NCBI RefSeq assembly: GCF_034669705.1 | Contig: NZ_JAXMOR010000014.1 | Location: forward strand, 1 to 64,000 | Reading direction: 5' to 3' | DNA length: 64,000 nucleotides | Source: Marinovum sp034669705 | Lineage (GTDB): Bacteria > Pseudomonadota > Alphaproteobacteria > Rhodobacterales > Rhodobacteraceae | Shown: positions 16,114 to 24,050 of the stretch, in pieces | Layout: every line of letters starts with the position of its first letter | Position numbering within the stretch: the stretch's first letter is position 1 | Made by a program: the position numbers and the translations under genes | Notes under the pieces: generated by a model | What the model saw: only the letters and a program-made list of their open reading frames with translations | Databases searched by the model: none | Told to the model about the DNA's origin: nothing

Positions 16114-17520
16114 TCAGCAGCTGTAGTACATGCCGAACTCGACCGGGTGCGGCGTGTGCTCGTACTTTTCGATCTCTTCCATCTTCAGCTCGATGTAGCC
16201 TTCGATCTGATCCTTGGTAAAGACGTCACCAGCCAGCAGGTAGTCCATGTCGGCTTGCAGCTCTTCCATCGCCTCGCGCAGCGAGCCACAGACGGTGGGG
16301 ATGCCTTCGAGCTCTTCGGCCGGCAGGTCGTAGAGGTTCTTGTCCATCGCCTCGCCGGGATCGATCTTGTTGGTGATGCCGTCGAGACCGGCCATCAGCA
16401 GCGCGGCAAAGCACAGGTAGGGGTTTGCCGAGGGATCGGGGAAGCGGGCTTCGACGCGTTTTGCCTTGGGGTTCTCGGTCCACGGGATGCGCACGCAGCC
16501 CGAGCGGTTGCGGGCCGAATAGGCGCGCAGAACAGGAGCCTCGAAGCCGGGGATCAGACGCTTGTAGCTGTTGGTCGACGGGTTGGTGAAGGCGTTCAGC
16601 GACTTGGCGTGCTTCAGGATGCCACCGATGAAGTACAGCGCTTCCTGGCTCAGGTCGGCATACTTGTCGCCGGCAAACAGCGGCTTGCCGTCCTTCCAGA
16701 TCGACATGTTGACGTGCATGCCGGTGCCGTTGTCGCCATAGATCGGCTTCGGCATGAAGGTCGCCGACTTGCCATAGGCCTGGGCCACGTTGTGCACCAC
16801 GTATTTGTACTTCTGGATCTCGTCGGCCTGCTTGGTAAGCGAGCCGAAGATCAGGCCCAGCTCGTGCTGGCAGGAGGCCACTTCGTGGTGATGCTTGTCG
16901 ACCTTCATGCCGAGGCGCTTCATGGTCGAGAGCATCTCGGAACGGATGTCCTGGCCGTCGTCGGTCGGGTTGACCGGGAAGTAGCCGCCCTTGAGACCCG
17001 GACGGTGGCCGGTGTTGCCCATCTCGTATTCGGTGTCGGTGTTCCACGAGCCGTCGATCGCGTCGACCTCGTAGGAGACCTTGTTGATGGTGTTCGAGAA
17101 GCGAACGTCGTCGAACAGGAAGAACTCGGCCTCAGGGCCCCAGAACGAGCTGTCACCGATGCCGGAGGACTTGAGGTAGGCCTCGGCCTTCTCGGCGGTG
17201 CCGCGCGGGTCGCGGTTGTAGGCCTCGTTGGTGTCGGGCTCGACGACCGAGCAATGCACGCAGACGGTCTTCTCGGCATAGAACGGGTCGATATAGGCGC
17301 TTTCGGTGTCGGGCATCAGCTTCATGTCAGAAGCTTCGATCGACTTCCAGCCGGCGATGGAGGAGCCGTCGAACATGAAGCCCTCTTCGAGGAAATCCTC
17401 GTCGACTTCGCTTTCGATCACGGTCACGTGCTGCAGCCGGCCGCGCGGGTCGGTGAAGCGGATGTCGACGTATGCGACGTCTTCGTCCTTGATCAGCTTG
17501 AGCAGGTCTTTTGCGCTCAT
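16114..17520 (-). CDS. glnA: glutamine synthetase type I
   Basis: A 468-residue class I-beta glutamine synthetase, which makes glutamine from glutamate, ammonia and ATP as a dodecamer. The ATG at 17520 gives the standard start MSAKDLLKLIKDEDVAYVD. Family signatures are FDGSSIAGWKSIEASDM, the ATP-binding stretch after KPIYGDNGTGMHVNMSIW, and the adenylylation site tyrosine in KNLYDLPAEE. That tyrosine is modified by GlnE when nitrogen is plentiful. glnB lies 118 bases upstream on the same strand. Two hairpins in that spacer may set the glnB to glnA transcript ratio. Confidence 0.97.
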   Translation of the reverse strand: MSAKDLLKLIKDEDVAYVDIRFTDPRGRLQHVTVIESEVDEDFLEEGFMFDGSSIAGWKSIEASDMKLMPDTESAYIDPFYAEKTVCVHCSVVEPDTNEAYNRDPRGTAEKAEAYLKSSGIGDSSFWGPEAEFFLFDDVRFSNTINKVSYEVDAIDGSWNTDTEYEMGNTGHRPGLKGGYFPVNPTDDGQDIRSEMLSTMKRLGMKVDKHHHEVASCQHELGLIFGSLTKQADEIQKYKYVVHNVAQAYGKSATFMPKPIYGDNGTGMHVNMSIWKDGKPLFAGDKYADLSQEALYFIGGILKHAKSLNAFTNPSTNSYKRLIPGFEAPVLRAYSARNRSGCVRIPWTENPKAKRVEARFPDPSANPYLCFAALLMAGLDGITNKIDPGEAMDKNLYDLPAEELEGIPTVCGSLREAMEELQADMDYLLAGDVFTKDQIEGYIELKMEEIEKYEHTPHPVEFGMYYSC

Positions 17521-17554
17521 TTGGTCATTCCCTTGTTGCTTTGGTTGGTCGCGG

Positions 17555-17623
17555 TCCCGGAGCCGGTCCGGGATCGCACGATGGGTCACGCCCTGCAGGA
17601 GGCCCCGGACCGGGGTCCGGGGC
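17555..17623 (-). promoter_or_regulatory. two hairpins in the glnB-glnA spacer
   Basis: Two perfect inverted repeats lie in the 118-base spacer. TCCCGGA (17555-17561) pairs with TCCGGGA (17567-17573). GCCCCGGA (17602-17609) pairs with TCCGGGGC (17616-17623). Neither is followed by a T-run, so they look more like attenuation or mRNA-processing hairpins than full terminators. A separate glnA promoter could also lie here. Confidence 0.6.
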
Positions 17624-17638
17624 GCGCGAGGTCCTGTG

Positions 17639-17977
17639 TCAGAGGGCGTCGGAGCCGGTTTCGCCGGTCCGGATGCGGATGGCCTGTTCGACCGGGGTGA
17701 CGAAGATCTTGCCGTCGCCGATCTTGTCGGTCTTGGCGGCCTCGACAATGGCCTCGATCGCGCCGTCGACCTGATCGTCGTCGAGCACAACCTCGATCTT
17801 CACCTTGGGCAGGAAATCCACCACATATTCCGCGCCGCGGTAGAGCTCGGTATGGCCTTTTTGCCGTCCGAAGCCCTTGACCTCGACCACGCTGAGGCCC
17901 TGGACGCCAACGTCCTGCAGCGCCTCCTTGACCTCATCAAGCTTGAACGGCTTGATGATCGCCTCGATTTTCTTCAT
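17639..17977 (-). CDS. glnB: nitrogen regulatory protein P-II
   Basis: A 112-residue PII trimer subunit that senses 2-oxoglutarate and ATP/ADP and controls GlnE, NtrB and ammonium uptake. The ATG at 17977 gives the canonical MKKIEAIIKPFKLDEVKEAL. The T-loop carries the uridylylation tyrosine in ELYRGAEYVVDFLPK. The two PII signatures are present (VKGFGRQKGH and the later DGKIFVTPVEQAIRIRTGE). It is first in the glnB-glnA unit, which points to nitrogen-controlled transcription from the 162-base region upstream. Confidence 0.97.
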   Translation of the reverse strand: MKKIEAIIKPFKLDEVKEALQDVGVQGLSVVEVKGFGRQKGHTELYRGAEYVVDFLPKVKIEVVLDDDQVDGAIEAIVEAAKTDKIGDGKIFVTPVEQAIRIRTGETGSDAL

Positions 17978-18142
17978 GTGGTGCCTCCTCGCAAAGGGTG
18001 TTGAGCCGCTCAGACCACTTCTCACCTGAGGCTACAATTGTGTAGGGTCCGGGAGCGGCGGTTTTGGCCAGCGGTGAAATACATGCGCCTAAAGAACGGG
18101 CGATTTGCGTAATAATCAAGCAGAAATGAATCCGGAGGGATG

Positions 18143-19699
18143 ATGAGGGATTTGCTGACCGCCGCGGGGATGCGCGCCGTCGAACGGGCCGCGATCCAAA
18201 GCGGCGCGGTGACCGGTGCCGCGCTGATGGAGCGGGCCGGGCAGGGGGTGGTTGCGGCGGTCCTCGAGACATGGCCGGAGCTGGCCGAGGGCGCGCGATC
18301 CGCGACCGTGCTGTGCGGCCCCGGCAACAACGGCGGCGACGGGTTCGTGGTGGCCCGGCTGTTGCGGGCGCGCGGCTGGCAGGTGTCGGTGTTCCTCTAC
18401 GGTGACGCCGCCAAGCTGCCCCCGGACGCGCGGACGAACCACCAGCGCTGGTGCGAGCTGGGCGAGGTGCGGCCGCTGACCGGTGCGGCGTTGGCCGCGC
18501 GGGGCGTCTGCGATCTTAGTGTCGACGCGCTCTTTGGCACCGGGCTGACCCGGCCGCTGCAGGGTGAACTGGCCGCAGCACTCGAAGGGCGGCCGTCGCA
18601 GGACTGGCCGCGCCGCGTTGCCGTGGATGTGCCGAGCGGCCTTTGCGCCGACAGTGGCAGGCTGCTGGCGGACCGCGATGCGGCGCCGGCTGTCCGGGCG
18701 GACCTGACGGTCAGCTTTCACAGTGCCAAACCGGGGCATGTCCTGTCGGATGGCCCCGAGCTCTGCGGCGCTCTGGTGGTCAAGGACATCGGCCTTGATG
18801 CGGAGGGGCCTGGGACGGAGACCCTGCGCCTGACCGGCCGTCCAGAGGGCCTGGGCAAGGACGCGGGGCACAAGTTCTCTCATGGCCACGCGCTTGTGCT
18901 CACCGGCGGCTTCGGGCGGACCGGCGCGGCGCGTCTGGCGGCGCGCGGCGCGCTGCGGATCGGTGCGGGGCTGGTGACGCTGGGCGCCCCCGGCGCGGCG
19001 CAGATGGAGGTGGCCTGCCAGATCACCGGGCTGATGCTGACCCGGGTCGAAGACGCTGACGGTCTGGCGCAGGTGCTGCAGGACGGGCGGATAGGCGCGC
19101 TTTGCCTCGGGCCAGGGCTGGGGCTTGATCGCGCGCGGGCGCTGGTGCCGGTGGCGCTGGCCAGCGGGCAGTCAGACCCCTCGCGGCCCAGCGTGGTGCT
19201 GGATGCAGATGCGCTGACCGCCTATCGCGAGGACCCGGACGCGCTGTTTGCCCGGCTGCACGCGGGCTGCGTGCTCACCCCGCATGATGGCGAGTTTGCC
19301 CGGCTGTTTCCGGATCTCGCGAAGAGGCTCCGCGAGGCGCCGAAGAGCGGCCCGGCCTTCTCGCGCATCGATGCGGCGCGCGTCGCCGCCGGTCGTGCGG
19401 GGTGCACGGTGGTGCTGAAGGGCCCCGACTCGGTGATCGCCGATCCAGAGGGCCGCGCCGTCGTCAATGCCGCGGTCTATGACCGCGCCGCGCCCTGGCT
19501 TGCCACCGCAGGCAGCGGCGACGTTCTGGCCGGTTTCGTCACTGGCCTGCTGGCGCGCGGGATGGCACCGATGCCGGCGGCAGAGGCCGCCACCTGGCTG
19601 CATGTGGAGAGCGCGCTGCGGATCGGCCCGGGCCTGATTGCCGAGGATCTGCCGGAGGCGCTGCCGCAGGTGTTGCGCGCGCTTCAGGCCGCCGGTTGA
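18143..19699 (+). CDS. nnr: bifunctional NAD(P)H-hydrate repair enzyme
   Basis: About 518 residues joining two repair activities for damaged NADH/NADPH. The N-terminal 1-215 is the YjeF_N epimerase (VLCGPGNNGGDGFVVARLL). The C-terminal 240-510 is the ADP-dependent (S)-NAD(P)HX dehydratase of the ribokinase fold, with ALCLGPGLGLD, VLTPHDGEFARLFP and LATAGSGDVLAGFVTGLLA, the last holding the catalytic Asp. Two ATGs stand in tandem, and the second (18143) has better spacing from GGAGG. Its last 16 bases overlap the convergent Hint-like gene. Confidence 0.95.
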   Translation: MRDLLTAAGMRAVERAAIQSGAVTGAALMERAGQGVVAAVLETWPELAEGARSATVLCGPGNNGGDGFVVARLLRARGWQVSVFLYGDAAKLPPDARTNHQRWCELGEVRPLTGAALAARGVCDLSVDALFGTGLTRPLQGELAAALEGRPSQDWPRRVAVDVPSGLCADSGRLLADRDAAPAVRADLTVSFHSAKPGHVLSDGPELCGALVVKDIGLDAEGPGTETLRLTGRPEGLGKDAGHKFSHGHALVLTGGFGRTGAARLAARGALRIGAGLVTLGAPGAAQMEVACQITGLMLTRVEDADGLAQVLQDGRIGALCLGPGLGLDRARALVPVALASGQSDPSRPSVVLDADALTAYREDPDALFARLHAGCVLTPHDGEFARLFPDLAKRLREAPKSGPAFSRIDAARVAAGRAGCTVVLKGPDSVIADPEGRAVVNAAVYDRAAPWLATAGSGDVLAGFVTGLLARGMAPMPAAEAATWLHVESALRIGPGLIAEDLPEALPQVLRALQAAG

Positions 19700-20289
19700 G
19701 GCGCGGCGGTGGCGCAAGCGATTTCGATCCCGTCGGCATAAAGGATATGCGGGCGATCAAACCGCAGCTCGATCAGTCGCAGGGTCTCGCGCGCGCCGAG
19801 GGTGACGAACTGGCCATCAACCAGCCGGGATATCGGCACCATCACCTGGCTGGCGCCAAACAGCGCCTGCGCCCGCCAGTCGCGCACCAGAACCGGTTGG
19901 GTGGCTGGCAGCACCAGGTCATCTTCGGGGCGGGTGTGGCCCTGCGATCCGGCCTTGATCCGAACGGTGACGCAACTCACCTCGCGCAGGGTGACCGAGC
20001 CCAGCCGCACCATGCCGCTGTCGCGGGTGATGATGCGGTCGCCGGGGCTCAGGTATTGCACCGGGAGGTCGCCCTCCATCGTCCACAGCCGGGTGCCGGC
20101 CAGCAGGCCGCTCACGACAGTCGCGGGCGCACTTCCTCGATGGCTGACGCGTGTCTCACGGCCACCGCCGGGGGTGCTGTGTTCGCTGACACCGGGGGTG
20201 TCACGTTCCGCGCGCTGCTGGGTCCCGACGGTGACCGTCGGAATGACATGCTCTACTGCGCGCCCGACCTCTTTGGGTTCCATGGGCAT
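19684..20289 (-). CDS. Hint-domain-like protein, catalytic residues missing
   Basis: A 201-residue protein whose residues 60-190 match the Hint_2 fold found widely in Rhodobacteraceae (LLAGTRLWTMEGDLPVQYLS, PGDRIITRDSGMVRLGSV, RPHILYADGIEIACA). Hint domains normally begin with a nucleophilic Cys before the GT-RI block and carry a conserved His in the next block. Here the first position is Leu (SGLLAGT) and the second reads ATQPVLV with Pro, so self-processing looks lost. The N-terminal 60 residues are polar and probably disordered. The gene overlaps nnr tail to tail by 16 bases. Confidence 0.8.
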   Translation of the reverse strand: MPMEPKEVGRAVEHVIPTVTVGTQQRAERDTPGVSEHSTPGGGRETRVSHRGSAPATVVSGLLAGTRLWTMEGDLPVQYLSPGDRIITRDSGMVRLGSVTLREVSCVTVRIKAGSQGHTRPEDDLVLPATQPVLVRDWRAQALFGASQVMVPISRLVDGQFVTLGARETLRLIELRFDRPHILYADGIEIACATAAPQPAA

Positions 20290-20442
20290 ACCTGTTTTTA
20301 TCTGCTCTTTTTTTTCACAGGCTATCTCAACATCCGGTGAATGTCCTGATATTTTGTCGCGGCGCTTCCGAAATCCCCTCGCATCCCGCTGTCAGCTTTG
20401 CTAGAGACCGGCGGGCGCGCGCGGATTTTCGGGCGCTTGGAT

Positions 20443-20526
20443 GCGGGTGTGGCGGAATTGGTAGACGCACCAGATTTAGGTTCTGGCGCCTTTGGCGTGG
20501 GGGTTCGAGTCCCTTCACCCGCACCA
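20443..20526 (+). tRNA. tRNA-Leu (anticodon TAG)
   Basis: Acceptor GCGGGTG pairs with CACCCGC, and CCA is encoded at 20524-20526. The anticodon arm CCAGA-TTTAGGT-TCTGG gives anticodon TAG, which reads CUA and related leucine codons. A long variable arm (CGCCTTTGGCG) is typical of type II tRNAs, and the T-loop is TTCGAGT. Confidence 0.97.
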
Positions 20527-20557
20527 CTCTTCGGCTCGGCCTGCAGGAGAGAGAGCC

Positions 20558-21448
20558 ATGACCCCCCCTCTGAGGATCACCGTGATCGGCCCCGGCAAGG
20601 TGGGTCAGACCCTGTTGCGCCTATGTCACAAATCGGCGGGTCTGGCGGTCGGTGACATCCTCGCCCGACGGCCAGAGGCCGCCGCGGCCGCGCGGGATTT
20701 CGCCGGCGGCGGCCGCGCGATCCACAGTGTCACAGAGCTGCGCCCGGCCGATCTCTTCCTGCTCACCGTGCCCGATGATCACCTGGCCGGCGTCGCAGAG
20801 ACGCTGGCCGGGCAGAACCTGCCCCCCGCCATCGCCGCCCATTGCAGCGGCTTTCACCCGGCGAGCCTGCTGGCCCCGCTGGCCGCGGCCGGCTGGCAGA
20901 CCGGCAGCGCCCATCCGGTGCTGTCCTTTGCCGATCCCGCTGCGGCGGTGGCGCAGTTCGCGGGCTGCTACTGTGGCGTCGAGGGCGCGGCCTCGGAGAC
21001 GCTGGAGGCGGTCTTTGCCAAGTTTGGCGCACGCTGTTTTCCGATCCGCAGCGAGGCCAAGGCGCTGTACCATGCGGGGGCGGTGATCTCGAACAACTTC
21101 ACCACCGTGCTGCAGGCGCTGGCGCAGGAGGCCTGGGAGGCGGCGGGCGTGCCGCCCGAGGCGCGCCGGGCGCTGCATGCGGCGCTGCTCAGGAGCACGG
21201 TCGAGAACGTGCTGGCGCAGGGCCCGCAGGCGGCGCTCACCGGGCCGGCGGCGCGCGGCGACAGCACCGTGGTCGCGGCACAGGGCGCGGCGCTGCGCGC
21301 CTGGCACCCGGAGGCCGGCGCGCTCTATGACGGGCTCAGCGCCCTTGCGCGGCGGCTCAAGACCGAGGGCCGCACCGGTTCAGGGCAGGATCGACAGCCA
21401 GACCCAGATCGTCAGGATCGAGAGCGCGGTGGCGATCAGCACCGATGA
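20558..21448 (+). CDS. DUF2520 Rossmann-fold protein
   Basis: A 296-residue NAD(P)-binding protein of the Rossmann-like plus DUF2520 family, related to 6-phosphogluconate and ketopantoate dehydrogenases. Residues 4-20 hold the dinucleotide motif (RITVIGPGKVGQTLL). The C-terminal helical domain includes ALYHAGAVISNNFTTVLQALA. ATG 20558 follows AGGAGAGAGAG. The substrate is not known for this family. The last 23 codons run antisense over the end of the AEC transporter gene and give a very hydrophilic Arg/Gln/Asp tail that is probably not functional. Confidence 0.88.
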   Translation: MTPPLRITVIGPGKVGQTLLRLCHKSAGLAVGDILARRPEAAAAARDFAGGGRAIHSVTELRPADLFLLTVPDDHLAGVAETLAGQNLPPAIAAHCSGFHPASLLAPLAAAGWQTGSAHPVLSFADPAAAVAQFAGCYCGVEGAASETLEAVFAKFGARCFPIRSEAKALYHAGAVISNNFTTVLQALAQEAWEAAGVPPEARRALHAALLRSTVENVLAQGPQAALTGPAARGDSTVVAAQGAALRAWHPEAGALYDGLSALARRLKTEGRTGSGQDRQPDPDRQDRERGGDQHR

Positions 21449-22309
21449 GGCCGCCACCCGCCGCGCCACGCCGTACATGTTGGCAAAGACATAGGTGTTG
21501 ATCCCAGGTGCCATGGTCGCCGTCAGCACCGCCGCACGCAGCGCCTCGGTCGAGAGGCCGTTGAACGTGGCCAGGCTGTAGGTGATCGTCGGGTGCAGGA
21601 TGAGGGACACGCCGCAAACCAATGCAATGATGCGAAAATCGCCGTCAGGGCGATAGCGGTACATGACCCCGCCCATGCCGAAAAGCGCGCAGGGAATGGC
21701 CGCCCTGACCACCAGGTCAAGACCGTCACTGGCCACTTTCGGCAGGCCGAGCCCGGAGACGTTGACCACGAAGCCCAGCAGGATGCCGATCACCAGCGCG
21801 TTTCGGAACATCGCCTTCAGCACCTTGGCCGGCATCTGCCGCGCCGGGGTGCCGCGCGAGCGGGCGATCTCCATGGCAGTGATGCCCAGCCCGTAGCAGA
21901 ACGGCGAATGCATCGCCACGATGGCATAGTTCGGCCCCAGCGCCGCCGTGCCATAGGCGCTTTCGGTGATGGCGAGGCCAAGCATGACCGAATTGGCAAA
22001 CAGGCAGCAAAAGCCGATGGCGACCGCATCTTCCCAGGCGCGCTTGAAGACGTATCGCCCGGCCAGCAGCCCGACGAGAAAGCCGGTGAGCGAACCGGTG
22101 TAGAAGCTGACCAGCAGCGCGACGTCGAAATGCGCGCCGAGATCGAGGGTCGAGATTGCCCGGAACAGCAGCATCGGAATGGCGATCTTCTGGGTGAAAT
22201 CCATCAGCCCGTCGATCGCGCCGTCGCTGATCCAGCGCCGCCAGACCGAGAGATAGCCGGCGCCGATCACCAAGAAGACCGGCAGGATGACTTCGAGCAG
22301 CGCCTGCAT
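21380..22309 (-). CDS. AEC-family transporter (auxin efflux carrier type)
   Basis: A 309-residue inner-membrane carrier with about ten hydrophobic segments split in two halves (LLEVILPVFLVIGAGYLSVW at the start, AAVLTATMAPGINTYVFANM near the end). AEC proteins such as MleP and MdcF export or take up small organic acids, and the substrate here cannot be told from sequence. The gene overlaps the 3' end of the convergent DUF2520 gene by 69 bases. Confidence 0.9.
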   Translation of the reverse strand: MQALLEVILPVFLVIGAGYLSVWRRWISDGAIDGLMDFTQKIAIPMLLFRAISTLDLGAHFDVALLVSFYTGSLTGFLVGLLAGRYVFKRAWEDAVAIGFCCLFANSVMLGLAITESAYGTAALGPNYAIVAMHSPFCYGLGITAMEIARSRGTPARQMPAKVLKAMFRNALVIGILLGFVVNVSGLGLPKVASDGLDLVVRAAIPCALFGMGGVMYRYRPDGDFRIIALVCGVSLILHPTITYSLATFNGLSTEALRAAVLTATMAPGINTYVFANMYGVARRVAASSVLIATALSILTIWVWLSILP

Positions 22310-22441
22310 TTCAGGCGCCGACGCGGGTGGAGGGAACGGAAGCCTCCGGCGGTGGGGTGAGCAGGCGCCTTGAAAACGCTCCGGTGGCGCGTTTTGCCTG
22401 CGAACGGGCGGAGCCCCGCGGCAAGATGAAGCTGGAGCGGG

Positions 22442-23245
22442 TCATGTGATCGGCAGGGTCAGCTGCATCAGGTCGTAGGCCGGGGTGATGTGTTCGGGCG
22501 TCTCGGCCTCGAGCGTGGCATAATCGAGATCGATGTGCATGTTTGTGAGCACGGCGCGCCTCGGGGCGGCGCGGGCGATCCAGTCGAGGGTGCGCTCGAG
22601 ATGGGAATGGGTCGGATGCGGCTTGCGGCGCAGCGCGTCGACCACCCAGATGTCGAGCCCGTCGAGCAGCGGCCAGACCGGATCGGGGATCTCGGCCACA
22701 TCGGGCACATAGGCCAGCCCGGCAATGCGGAAGCCCAGCGCGTCGATCGTGCCGTGGTTGACCGCGAAGGGGGTGAAGGTGATCGGCCCGCCAGCGCCCT
22801 CGACGGTGACATCGCCGTCGATCAGGTTGAGATCGAGGATCGGCGGGTAGGGCGAGCCGTCCGGCTGGACAAAAGCATAGCCGAAACGCGCCAGCAGCGC
22901 CTCCTGGGTCGGGGCATCGGCCCAGACCGGCAGGCGGTTGCGCATGTTGAAGACGATCATCCGCAGGTCGTCGATGCCATGGGTGTGATCGGCATGGGCA
23001 TGGGTGAAGATCACGCCGTCGAGCCGCCCGGTCCCGGTATCCAGCAGCTGGCTGCGCAGGTCCGGCGAGGTGTCGATCAGCACCGTGGTGGTGCCATGGG
23101 CGCCCTCGCGCTCGACCAGCATCGAGCAGCGCCGGCGGGTGTTCTTCGGGTTGGCCGGGTCGCAGTCGCCCCAATGCCCGCCAAGCCGCGGCACGCCACC
23201 GGAGGAGCCGCAGCCGAGGATGGTGAACCGGTAGTGATCGCTCAT
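22442..23245 (-). CDS. metallo-beta-lactamase fold hydrolase, PhnP-like
   Basis: A 267-residue MBL-fold enzyme. The signature THAHADHTHGIDD binds the two metal ions, and FTILGCGSSGGVPRLGGHWG at the start is typical of the PhnP/phosphoribosyl-cyclic-phosphodiesterase-like branch. The ATG at 23245 overlaps the tatD stop (ATGA), so the two are translationally coupled. Without the phosphonate genes around it, a PhnP role is not implied. Phosphodiesterase activity on a small cyclic nucleotide is plausible. Confidence 0.9.
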   Translation of the reverse strand: MSDHYRFTILGCGSSGGVPRLGGHWGDCDPANPKNTRRRCSMLVEREGAHGTTTVLIDTSPDLRSQLLDTGTGRLDGVIFTHAHADHTHGIDDLRMIVFNMRNRLPVWADAPTQEALLARFGYAFVQPDGSPYPPILDLNLIDGDVTVEGAGGPITFTPFAVNHGTIDALGFRIAGLAYVPDVAEIPDPVWPLLDGLDIWVVDALRRKPHPTHSHLERTLDWIARAAPRRAVLTNMHIDLDYATLEAETPEHITPAYDLMQLTLPIT

Positions 23246-24042
23246 GACGGTGACCACGCGGCGGCCTTGGCAAAGAGCCGCTCGAAATTGGCCTCGGTCT
23301 GGGCCGCGAACTCGGCGTAGTCGAGACCGAAGGTCTCTGCGGCGCGGCGCGCGGTGTGGGCGGTATAGGCGGGCTCGTTGCGCTTGCCGCGGCGCGGCGG
23401 CGGGGCGAGGTAGGGAGCGTCGGTCTCGACGAGGATACGGTCGCGCGGGGCGGCGGCAAAGATGTCCCGCAGGTCTTGGCTTTTCGGAAAGGCGGTGATG
23501 CCGGACATCGACAGGTAGAAGCCCAGATCGAGGGCGCGCCTGGCCAGCGCGGCACCGGAGGAGAAGCAGTGCATGACGCAGTCATAGGGTGCGTTGGCAT
23601 GTTCCGCGGCGAGGATATCGGCCATGTCGTCATCGGCGGCGCGGGCGTGGATGATCAGCGGCAGGCCGGTCTGTTGCGCCGCCTCGATGTGGATGCGCAG
23701 GGATTTCTTTTGGATATCAGCGCTGTCCGCGGTGTAATGATAGTCGAGTCCGGTCTCGCCGATGCCCACGAATTTCGGATGCTGCGCCAGCGCGATCAGC
23801 GCTTCGACCGAAGCCAGCGGTTCGTCGACGGCGCTCATCGGGTGGGTGCCGGCGGCATAGAACACCGGGGCGTACTGCTCGGCCAGGGCGCGCACCTGCG
23901 GCTCGTTCTTCAGCTTGGTGCAGATGGTCACCATGCGGTGCACGCCCGCGTCGACGGCGCGGGCAACGATGGCGTCGCGCTCTCCGTCGAAGTCGGGAAA
24001 GTCGAGATGGGTGTGGCTGTCGGTGATCTTCGGGTTGCTCAT
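23242..24042 (-). CDS. TatD-family metal-dependent DNase
   Basis: A 266-residue TIM-barrel hydrolase of the TatD family. Metal-binding strings are ITDSHTHLDF at the start, GETGLDYHY, LIIHARAADDD, CVMHCFSSG and LVETDAPYLAP. Members are 3'-5' exonucleases or deoxyribonucleases, often next to holB and metG. Here it follows holB by 8 bases and overlaps the MBL hydrolase by 4, so all three are one unit. Confidence 0.95.
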   Translation of the reverse strand: MSNPKITDSHTHLDFPDFDGERDAIVARAVDAGVHRMVTICTKLKNEPQVRALAEQYAPVFYAAGTHPMSAVDEPLASVEALIALAQHPKFVGIGETGLDYHYTADSADIQKKSLRIHIEAAQQTGLPLIIHARAADDDMADILAAEHANAPYDCVMHCFSSGAALARRALDLGFYLSMSGITAFPKSQDLRDIFAAAPRDRILVETDAPYLAPPPRRGKRNEPAYTAHTARRAAETFGLDYAEFAAQTEANFERLFAKAAAWSPS

Positions 24043-24050
24043 CTTCCGCC

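Noticed and set aside
16018..17700. 560-codon plus-strand frame opposite glnA
   Set aside because: Antisense shadow of glutamine synthetase with no motif of its own.
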